Source of the DNA: Globisporangium splendens
Lineage: Eukaryota; Oomycota; Peronosporomycetes; Pythiales; Pythiaceae
Reading direction: 5' to 3'
Assembly (NCBI GenBank): GCA_006386115.1
Contig: VFIW01000049.1
Location: forward strand, 124,001 to 188,000
DNA length: 64,000 nt
A program made the position numbers and the translations under genes. The notes below the pieces were generated by a model that saw only the letters and a program-made list of their open reading frames with translations, was not told the DNA's origin and ran no database searches. The number at the start of each line of letters is the position of its first letter. The first letter of the stretch is position 1. Below, piece by piece: positions 33,068 through 41,700 of this stretch.

Positions 33068-33697
33068 TTATTCGGCACCTGGGAAGGTCACGGACGGATC
33101 GTAGAACTTTGGCGCAGTCTTACGTCGCGACGAGCGACGCACCGTCGTAAATCCGTCGGCGTCGACCATCGGCGCGTCGTCCTCCTGCTCTTCCTGGATG
33201 CCCTCGAGACCCTCAGCCGATTGGTGGCCATCCGCCGCAACGCCGCCTTCAGCGCGCACCTTCGCGCTCTTGAGGTTGATCGGGAACAGCATCCGCACCT
33301 GCTCGTGCAGCGTTCGCACGCGCTGGTAGTCTCCCTTCTTGCACTCCTCCGCGAGCACCACGAGCAACTCCGAGAGCTCTTCGACGCTGCCGTCTTCGCA
33401 GAGCAGTCCGAACTCGGACTCGACGTAGTCGGCGATGTTGATCACCATGTCGTCCGGGTACACGGTCTTGTTGTACTTGAACACGTGCAGGATCTCCTCG
33501 AGCAGGATCTCATACTTGCGGCGCATGTCGCCGCCGCCCCATTCACCCTCGATCGCGAAGCGCAGCGCCGTCCACCGCGACAGCGCCAGCTTGACGGCGT
33601 ATTCAAAGTACTCCCACGGCGACTTGATCGTGCCCATCTGGAACGCCTCCGAGTGCTCGCGCGCCACGGCCAACAGGATGCTCTCCGTGCCGCTCAT
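33068..33697 (-). CDS. TSR2: TSR2-like pre-rRNA processing protein
   Basis: 209 residues in one exon. It has the Tsr2 core of amphipathic helices (ALSRWTALRFAIEGEWGG, with the typical W...W-G-G) and ends with an acidic stretch followed by MVDADGFTTVRR, which matches the conserved V-D-x-D-G-F/W motif at the C-terminus of Tsr2. In yeast Tsr2 is the escort of ribosomal protein eS26 and is needed for 20S pre-rRNA maturation. It converges with Ku80 (151 nt between stops) and neighbours another ribosome-biogenesis gene, DBP8. Confidence 0.9.
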   Translation of the reverse strand: MSGTESILLAVAREHSEAFQMGTIKSPWEYFEYAVKLALSRWTALRFAIEGEWGGGDMRRKYEILLEEILHVFKYNKTVYPDDMVINIADYVESEFGLLCEDGSVEELSELLVVLAEECKKGDYQRVRTLHEQVRMLFPINLKSAKVRAEGGVAADGHQSAEGLEGIQEEQEDDAPMVDADGFTTVRRSSRRKTAPKFYDPSVTFPGAE

Positions 33698-34005
33698 GCT
33701 TGTCGATGGCGTTGTGCAGACTTTGTTGCTGAATGGGTCCACTCGTTGCTGGTCAAGCGACTCCAAAATCACGCGCGGATAACAGTTTTCTTCTATTCCC
33801 ACCAGCTGAACCAACCAATTTGCATTGTGATTGCATGCTCAGAACAAATGCTCACGCGTCGCAGAGAAAGGACAACATGACGCGGGAATAATAATAGAAC
33901 ATGAAATATGAGAAGACTCGATCGATAATCTACGAAAGAATGCACCTATGTTTATTGATTGACCTTGCTGCTTGTGTGTGCTGTTGTACTCTATCGACTG
34001 CCCAT

Positions 34006-35580
34006 CTACTTCTTGTCGTTATTGCCGGTCTTCTTACTCTTCTGTTGCTCCATGCGTTTGGCTTTCCGCGCCTGCACCTTATCGTCAAAGCCGCGCTCCG
34101 TGAGACGGTTTTTCGCGAGCCGCGTGGCCGTCGTGACGTCATTGAGCATCTTGAGCACCTGCTTCTCGGGAGCCTCGGCTTCGTAGTCGTCCATCGTCTT
34201 GCCGATCTTCGACTCAATGTTCTGTAATAACTCGATGTCGTGCTGCGTCACGAGCGAAATCGACTGGCCCTTACGGCCGGCACGAGCCGTACGACCGACA
34301 CGATGGATGTAGTCGTCGGCGTCCCGCGGCAGATCGAAGTTGATCACGATGTCGACTTCGGGGATATCGAGACCACGACTCGCCACGTCCGTACTAACTA
34401 GGATGTTACTGAAGCCGCTTTTGAACTTGCCGAGCGCTGCGAGACGCCGGTTCTGCGACATCATCGAGTGCAGCGTCACGCACTTCGTGCCAAGTTCGTT
34501 CCCGATCTCACCGACGAGTTCGCACATTTTGCACGTCGACACAAACACCATCATCGACGTGAGCTTGCGCTGCGTGGACGGCGTGATGAGATCGATATCC
34601 TGCGGCGTTTTCGCCTTTTTGCGCGGGTTCCGCGGATGCTTCTTTGGATCATCGTTGTCTTCGTCGGCATTCGGATTCAAAAGCGACATGAGAAACATGA
34701 GGTACGTCATCTTGACCTGAGCAGGAATGAATAAATAGTTTTGCTTCAGCGTCGCGACGGTCTTGATCGACGGCGTCGCATCGAAGCGAAACGCGTTCGT
34801 CATGGCCATAGCCTCTAAACGGTCCAAGTTCGCAGTCATGGTCGCCGAGAACAGCAGCGTTTGGCGCTTGGCTGGCAGTTTGTCAAGGATGAAGCTCAGG
34901 TCCTTGGTGAACGACACATCGAGCAGCCGATCAGCTTCATCCAGCACAACGAACTTCACCAACGCGAGGTTTGGCGGGTTCGGACGAAGCAAGTGGTCGT
35001 GCAACCGCCCCGGCGTCGCAATGATGATGTGAGGTCGGTTCTGCAACTCCAGCGCCTGCTTCAGCATGTCGACACCGCCGACGATCACAGCGCAGCGCAC
35101 GCCCATCGAGCTGCCAAACGCGTTAAACTGGTCGGCGATCTGGTACGCAAGCTCTCGCGTCGGCGTCAGCACGACGGCAAATGGTCCATACGGGTCCTTA
35201 CTGAGCGCATGCAGGATCGGCAGCGCGAACGCCGCGGTCTTGCCACTACCGGTCTGCGCGCACCCAAGAACGTCTCGCCCTTCCAGGATCGGAGGGATGC
35301 AGTTCGCCTGCACGGGCGTCGGGTGACGGATGCCCACGAGCTCGCACTTCTTCACGAGCCACGGGTCCAGCCCCAGGTTGAGGAACGAAATGAGCATCGT
35401 CGACGCCGAGTCCTCGCCATCGACAATCACTTTGTCCGCTGCTGTCGTGACCTTGCTACTGCTAGAGGTGCTACTGGATCTGGCACTGGTTCCGTGGGAC
35501 GTCACCGGCACCGAGAGCGGCGCCTCGACGCTGCTCTTCTTGTCGCCCGCGCGCTTGCGCTTGCCGAACAGCACGCTCAT
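34006..35580 (-). CDS. DBP8: DEAD-box RNA helicase, DDX49/Dbp8 type
   Basis: 524 residues in one exon, starting at ATG 35580. All helicase motifs are present: the Q-motif HPTPVQ, AQTGSGKT (108-115), PTRELAYQI, TPGRLHDHL, DEADRLLD, SATMT, STDVASRGLDIP and HRVGRTARAGR. The first 58 residues are Lys- and Ser-rich, and the C-terminus is basic (RKAKRMEQQKSKK). An insert of about 35 charged residues lies after SLLNPNAD. Overall similarity, including the LGLDPWLVKKCELVGIRHP start, points to DDX49/Dbp8, needed for 40S subunit assembly. The upstream frame to 35805 starts with a non-ATG codon and is not used. Confidence 0.94.
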   Translation of the reverse strand: MSVLFGKRKRAGDKKSSVEAPLSVPVTSHGTSARSSSTSSSSKVTTAADKVIVDGEDSASTMLISFLNLGLDPWLVKKCELVGIRHPTPVQANCIPPILEGRDVLGCAQTGSGKTAAFALPILHALSKDPYGPFAVVLTPTRELAYQIADQFNAFGSSMGVRCAVIVGGVDMLKQALELQNRPHIIIATPGRLHDHLLRPNPPNLALVKFVVLDEADRLLDVSFTKDLSFILDKLPAKRQTLLFSATMTANLDRLEAMAMTNAFRFDATPSIKTVATLKQNYLFIPAQVKMTYLMFLMSLLNPNADEDNDDPKKHPRNPRKKAKTPQDIDLITPSTQRKLTSMMVFVSTCKMCELVGEIGNELGTKCVTLHSMMSQNRRLAALGKFKSGFSNILVSTDVASRGLDIPEVDIVINFDLPRDADDYIHRVGRTARAGRKGQSISLVTQHDIELLQNIESKIGKTMDDYEAEAPEKQVLKMLNDVTTATRLAKNRLTERGFDDKVQARKAKRMEQQKSKKTGNNDKK

Positions 35581-35881
35581 CCTCGCTGCCTCCTGTCTCG
35601 AATCGAGTCGATCGTAGAATGGTGCTCTTGGTCGCTTCACTATTTTGATTGGCTGCTGGAAATGACCTCTATAAGGTGATACCTGTATTGCACGATATAT
35701 GTTGATCAAAAGAGGTTCGTAACGACGAGCAGATAATTGTGAACAACTTAATTGCAAGTAATTCTTACTATTGTAAAACACTGTGCAATTTTGATTGAGT
35801 TTCAAAATGACCTCACACTTGGAACTTACATGAACTTTCGCACGCTGAGTTTATTTGCTAGCTGCCGTGATAGTATGGAGC

Positions 35882-35983
35882 TTAGCAGCCGTTTGGTGTG
35901 CACTTGAGCTTACCGTCGTCCGAGAACTTCTTGGAGCAGCACTTGTTGGCGCACTGCGAGTTCGCGGAGCAGAACTCCCACGC
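35882..35983 (-). pseudogene. Second Cys-rich module in frame beyond the LPMO stop codon
   Basis: Directly after the TAA stop of the LPMO gene (35984-35986) the same frame continues for 33 codons to the next TAA (35882-35884). It encodes AWEFC, ANKCC, SDDGKLKC and a final Cys, with almost the same spacing as the module just before the stop (EWEFC, ATNCC, SDDGKLKC). It is therefore a tandem copy of the Cys-rich tail cut off by one nonsense codon. It is either a decayed exon end, part of the 3' UTR, or made only by readthrough. Confidence 0.8.
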
Positions 35984-36970
35984 TTAGAGGTTCGTACACA
36001 CTCCCGAGCTTGGGTGGCACTTGAGCTTTCCATCGTCCGAGAGTTTCTTGGAGCAGCAGTTGGTCGCGCACTCGGAGCTCTTGGTGCAGAATTCCCATTC
36101 CTTCTTCTTGCCAGTGGCAGGAGCTGGGGTCTTCAGGTTGTTGAAGTCGTACGATGGCGACTTTGTCGTGACCGTTGGCGTCTTGGTCGTTGGCGCCTTC
36201 GTCGTCGTGGAACTGCCGCTGGAGCTGGAGCCGCTGCACTTTTCGACCTGGGCAGGGACGCCAAACTTGTAGTATTGCTGGTAGTTGCTCTCGTCGCCAG
36301 TGAAGATCGACGTCACGAGGTCGTTTGTCTGGAAGTAGAAGCACTGGTTGCTCGCCTTGCCTTGCAACTTGGTGACGCGATCGCCGCCGACAAATGTAGG
36401 GCACGATGGCTTCTTGCCCGTGCCCGCCGTGGTGAACTTGATGTCGGCACACGAGCGGTACTGCTCGTTCGCCATCGCGAGCTTGCCGTAGCTCGAGCCA
36501 GTGCTCATCCACGTCCACTGCAGCACATAGTCGCCCGCAGGCAACCAGTTCGGAAGCGTGATCTTGTCGCCGCACAAGATACTGTTCTCGGCAGCACCGT
36601 TGTCACCAGAGTACACTTGGTTGGTGCCCAACGGCAAGCAAGTGGCTCCGGATTCGCGGCAAGTGTAGTAGAACACGTTGTTGTCGAACGCGGCCTTGGA
36701 TTCTTGTCCCCGCGGCACCATGGACCATCGGATGAAGCCGCCCAAGTGGTTGTTGCGCGGGTAGCGGACGTCAATGGACGCGCCGGGCGCGAACGTGGTT
36801 GATTTGCCTGGCGTCATGTTTGGGCACCCGACCGAGTTGGTGATGTCGGGCTGCGACGCTGTCTCGCGCGAGGTCGGCGTCTTGAGCCACGAGTGCGCGT
36901 CCGCTTGGTCCGCGACGCTGGCGAGCGCGAGCACCGTCGCGACGGTGGAGAGCACACTAACGGTCTTCAT
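35984..36970 (-). CDS. Secreted lytic polysaccharide monooxygenase, AA17-like
   Basis: 328 residues in one exon. A clear signal peptide (MKTVSVLSTVATVLALASVA..., cut after ADA at residue 25) leaves His26 as the mature N-terminus (HSWLKTPTSR). An N-terminal His is the first half of the copper-binding histidine brace of LPMOs, and NNHLGGFIRW provides a good second His. Other conserved strings are CPNMTPG, VFYYTCRESG, CGDKITLPNWLPAGDYVLQW and CADIKF. This matches oomycete proteins of CAZy family AA17, described from Phytophthora infestans as copper enzymes that oxidatively cut pectin. A Thr/Ser/Lys linker (about 240-285) leads to a six-Cys module. A second copy follows beyond the stop. A strong oomycete core promoter sits 43-58 nt upstream. 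Confidence 0.92.
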   Translation of the reverse strand: MKTVSVLSTVATVLALASVADQADAHSWLKTPTSRETASQPDITNSVGCPNMTPGKSTTFAPGASIDVRYPRNNHLGGFIRWSMVPRGQESKAAFDNNVFYYTCRESGATCLPLGTNQVYSGDNGAAENSILCGDKITLPNWLPAGDYVLQWTWMSTGSSYGKLAMANEQYRSCADIKFTTAGTGKKPSCPTFVGGDRVTKLQGKASNQCFYFQTNDLVTSIFTGDESNYQQYYKFGVPAQVEKCSGSSSSGSSTTTKAPTTKTPTVTTKSPSYDFNNLKTPAPATGKKKEWEFCTKSSECATNCCSKKLSDDGKLKCHPSSGVCTNL

Positions 36971-37012
36971 GCTTTTCTGGGTCTTGTTGCTTGGGTGTGC
37001 TGGTGAAGGGGT

Positions 37013-37028
37013 AAATTGAAAAATGAGT
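37013..37028 (-). promoter_or_regulatory. Oomycete Inr + flanking promoter region (core promoter) of the LPMO gene
   Basis: On the minus strand the sequence reads ACTCATTTTTCAATTT. The published Phytophthora core promoter consensus is GCTCATTYYNCAWTTT (initiator plus flanking promoter region), so 15 of 16 positions fit. Its 3' end is 43 nt upstream of the LPMO start codon, the usual distance. Transcription should start within TCATT. Confidence 0.8.
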
Positions 37029-37354
37029 CGTAGAAGCGGTGCTTTGCTTACTGGTCCAGTGCTGAACAGCGACTGTCATCCGCTTCCCATCTATGCAGCG
37101 CTCACAAGCAGACCAGATTGTACTGGAAAACCACACGGTGAGCGCTCGAGAAACAGCTGGCGGAGCAGGTGCACCTGTTGACACTGACTGCCATCTCACT
37201 CAACCTCTTCCTGCCTCATATTGCTAGCCGCACAGCCCCGCCAGGTCAACGATCTTTACTCTGGGAATTGGAATAGCACTTCGGGTTCATTACTCCGGAA
37301 CACTCGACAGCACTACAGAAACTTTGGTTTATCATCACATCATGCATCCCAGCA
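37029..37354. other. LPMO upstream region, no gene seen
   Basis: 326 nt upstream of the LPMO promoter and before the RNase H relic. No supported feature. Confidence 0.5.
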
Positions 37355-38117
37355 TTGTTATGGAGATCGAGAGTTGAAATAGTACATGAACGGCACCACG
37401 TCACTATCGAAGAAAGTACCCAGTTTGTGTGGACAGCGTGTGGGATGCAGGTGCGGGCTGTGGCTCATCGAATGAGAACGCTCAAAGGAGAAAAGATCAA
37501 TGCAACGTGCCTGAGACAACTACTCAGCGTACTGGAGAGATTAGACTTGTCGCGCCAACTGGAAGCATGGCGTTTGCATTTCGATGGAGGTGCACGCGGC
37601 AACCCAGTTCCAGGAGACAGCGGATGGGCACTCATACTCCTGAATGAACGCAGCAATCTATGGGAACTCAAAGCATGCGGCTGTGCGTATATGGGATCGG
37701 AAGTCACGAACAATTGGTGCGAATACAGCGCACTGAAAGATGGCCAGGCATACAGTGCACACTACCTACAGCATTGTGAAGTCAAGATGGAAGTCTTCGG
37801 AGATAGCCAAATGGCTATCGCATCCCAGAATGGGTTCTCCTCAATGCGCTAGACCAAGTTGCAGCCACTAGCAATTCGGGTAAATCAAATCATCGCCAAC
37901 TTTGCGTAGACCTCTTGGGATCACACAAAACGAGAACAAAACAAAGTGGCCGATCTTCTCGCCAACATGGCAATGAACTCCCAGACTGCGAAGATACTCG
38001 CCGACGAATCGCGGGGAAACGATCAAGTTCTTATATCCCAAGTCGCAGCTCTACTCGACAATGGTATCGGCGCCACACCGTCAAAACTTAGAAACGCCTC
38101 ACTGTCGGCAGTGTAAA
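37355..38117 (+). pseudogene. Retroelement RNase H fragment, disrupted by stops
   Basis: One frame encodes an RNase H domain: LHFDGGARGNPVPGDSG (first catalytic Asp), NNWCEYSALKDG (Glu), VFGDSQMAIASQNG (second Asp) and, further on, NKVADLLANMAMN (last Asp). Two in-frame stop codons (after SSMR at 37852 and after IIANFA near 37909) break it, so it is dead. No reverse transcriptase, integrase, long terminal repeats or target duplication is visible nearby. The RNase H could come from a non-LTR or LTR element, or from the domesticated RNase HI-like genes common in such genomes. The first about 65 codons may not belong to it. Confidence 0.75.
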
Positions 38118-38789
38118 AGAGACTCAGGAGTTCTTAAACTGTATGCAGATCACAAGTTAAATAGAATTACCTTCTCTCTATCCAAATGCAGCTGGTGGGT
38201 CCGTCCAGCGCCTCAGCATGATGTTTGACAGTCGCTTGAGTCTCTTCGTGCCGTGGCTTGTACCTAATACGGGTGGCAGCTTCAGTGCCAGTATGCTAGT
38301 GGATTACATGCACTGCACTGTTATTCATGCTCGCATGAGGTCAACACGATCGAACAACTTTGCAGCACGCGAAGCAACGACTTGCATCCAACTCAGAGCT
38401 CTAGGTTTCCCGTCGAGTCGCACAGAAACAGTGCGTGTGTACAGTATCGTTCCTTGCTGAAGAACCGCGAGAGCCACGCTCCAATATCATACCAGTAGCC
38501 GTTTTTTGATTACCAAGAGAGCACACAAGATGCTCAACCTGACAGCAACATAGTGACTTCAGCAGAAATCGGTTCGGCATGGGAGACAAAAGTAATACAA
38601 CTATTGCAGCAATATATACTGTATTGAAATCTTGACATTTTCAACAATTTGTTCCTTGATCTACTTTCGGTGTGGCAAAGCGACTGCTCAAATTGTGCTC
38701 GAAAGTATTGATTATTATTGATGGACTGCATGATGGAAGCAAAATTTAGTTCGCAGCGGTTCTAGTTGAACGGTGAACGTTTTCCTTTT
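38118..38789. other. Gene-poor region next to the retroelement relic
   Basis: 672 nt, partly AT-rich, between the RNase H relic and the 3' end of the HECT ligase gene. An 80-codon frame (38218-38460) has no recognisable domain. It may be more decayed transposon sequence. Confidence 0.5.
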
Positions 38790-41700
38790 TCAGAACCTCA
38801 GCTGATCGTTTGGATTGATGTCGTTCCACCCAGTCATCTCCGTGTCCGCTAGTCGAAAGTCGCCGTCCATCTCGACACAGTTCCGAATCGCGTACAGCAT
38901 TTGCTTTCGACAGATCTCATCCGTAGAATATCGCGGCAGTTGGAGCGCGAAAAAGCACGTGTGCGACTTTGGGAGCTGCGAGTCCATCCATCCGCCACTT
39001 GCACTCGAACTACCGCTGGACTCGCCATTCACGGCACCTCCGTTCGAGGTCGGAGAGAGCGATTGGATTTTGAACTTTTGGTGGAACTGCGCTGTTCCTG
39101 CCGGTAATCTCGATCGCGCCCACACGAAGCGCAGGAAAGAGCGCTTGTCTTCCTCTTCCATCGACGCCAGCACGCGCCAGAACCGTTGCACGAACTCATC
39201 TTGAGCAGACACATCTTCGTCGTACTCGGTGTTTTGTTTGAGCAAATTTACATCCACCTCAGCCACTCCGCACACGCGTTTCTCTAGCTCCTTCCACGTG
39301 TACAAGCTTAATGCTGCGACGGGCAAGATGGAGTTCAAGCCTTGCTTGATGATGTTCAGCACGTCGTTGGACTCGTCCATGCGGGCTCGGATCACCGCAG
39401 TCAAATACGCCTCAAGATTTCCAAGCGTGACGACTTTTTCGGCGCCCCCATCACCGAGCTCCATTATTTGACCATCCGACAAGAAAACAGTGAACGTCAA
39501 GTCCATTGCTTCGAGCTGCTCTTCGAGATCCTGGAACCGTCGGTCGTCGCGTGGTACATCAGAAGCCTGTAACTTTTGGTACTCATTCAGCATCGCGCGC
39601 ATCGATTTCCATAGCGTGTACACAACAAAGTCGACCTCTTTGAGGTTTTGGAGCGCGGCTTCCTCTTGATCTGCACTGTCAGTCTCGACTTCGCCTGCGA
39701 GATGCTTCCACACTGAAATTGCCAGATCGAGACCGATGCATTTCATGGTCTCTTGAAGTAGTCCGAGAATGCCAACTTTGTTCACAAAGTCAAAGTGATC
39801 GTCCTGGAAGTGGAGAATCCAGCAGCTGAGCATCGTAATAAGTGGGTGGCAGTCGACAGCAGATTCACTCTCTGAGACGCTGAAGAGTACGCTCGACTTC
39901 TCGACAATCAGTTGCGTTACTTGCGTGAGGAACTCGGAAAAGGCGCTGCTGTACGTCTCCTTGTAAAACAAACAAGTATTGGTACACTTCGTTCGAGCCA
40001 CCGAGCCAATGTTGCATGATGATTGAAACACGAGGATGTGGCTGGTGCGGTGGATGATATTTGTTTGAATCGATTCGAAGGAGGAAATGGAGGGAAGTTC
40101 GCACAGAGATTCGAAACCACGACTGGAGCAGCTCGCACGATGGCTCGGGTCAATCAAAAGCGTGCTCACCGCAGAATCCGTCGACACTGGTTCGTCCGTG
40201 GTAACAAAATCGAGAATCTCCCTTGAAATCCCACTGTTTTTCAGACTCTCTGCTCGGTGGCGCACACTTCCAATCCATTTCCAGCGAGCGACCACGTGGA
40301 ACAAAATGCGCACTTTTCTCCATCGGGATTCAGGAAAAACACTCAAAAACGGTAGCTGGCATGCCTCGTACGTCGCCTGCATATGATTTTGGAGAGATTG
40401 ACCCGGGAACCTGACAAATTTGCGCCCCGTTTCGCAAAACGCAGGATCCCATGCAGCAACAAACTCACCATCGACACAATACTGCAAGTGCTGTTCTTCG
40501 TCCTGGATTGCGACCACCAGCAAGAGTTGGCAGCGATCAATGACGGTTTGTTGCATATTAGCCACATCCAGCAGTGGGTCGGCTGACCCTGAGTTCTTGA
40601 TTTCGGTTTTCTTGGCGGAAAATCGGCGTCGCAGCTCCGCCACAATATGCCACAGGATCAGGAAAACACGAGGTGGTGGTTTGGAAGCGCTCCAATTGCC
40701 CTAGTCGATCGCGGATTGCAGCGCTAGATGAGACAGCTGATGGTGGTGCAACACCGCAGCAAACGCTGCGTACTCGATGTGGCTCTCGGTGTCGACGGTG
40801 GAGTCGCTCTTTGTCGATGCTTTCGACTGGCGCACAAGCATACGGTAAGAACCATTCGATTTCGCGTAATGATCGCGGATCCAGTCACACAGCAGTCGAG
40901 CCTTGGCGCAGCAATCACCCACGAGACGACCACTCAAACAGCTCAGGAAATTTCGTATCGAGTCTTCACCGAACACGCTTCTGTACTCGTCTATCTTCAA
41001 AGTATTTGATGGGCACTCTCTGTCGTGCTGCCACGTCCCGCTGCCGGTTGAACAGCTCGGTCTGCATGGGGGAAGAACCAGCGAAAACGGAGCAGCATCA
41101 CCACTGCTGCTCATCGGCAACGGCATGTGCGGCGCTGTTCGTGTCGTATCAGATATGGACGCTCGTGGGTTATGTGCTTGCTTGATTGATCGTCGAAGCA
41201 TGGAAACGCTTAATCCTCCACTAAAAAGAGGGCTCGTGAGCCATCTTCGAGAAATACTTGGCGACGAACACTACTCGTCGATATAATGGAAGAAGAACAT
41301 AATACACTTGGTCCACGCAGATTTCCGCCAACGTTTTCATCATCCATATTCCCAGGTCCCCCGTCTTGATCGCCTTTTTCTTCTTCCTTTCCACCAGTGA
41401 GCACAATCGTGTGGTAAAAACCTGCCGCGACCATCGCGATGCGTTTGCCGAGAAAGTCTTCGATCGGGAATGGATAAACTCGTTCGTTTGTATCGTTTGT
41501 ACCAAGTTGTCCATGATTATTGCGGCCAAACACGAATAGCACACCATTGTCGGACACTGCGATCGTATGGTAGCAACCACACGCAAATCGAATGATCTCC
41601 TTGCCTTCAAGCTCTTCTGTCAGTTGGGGAAACGCAAAACGTTGCTGCTGGAGCTGAAGATTCGCAGCTGCAGTCGCATTCGCCTTGCCCAGTCCCAGCT

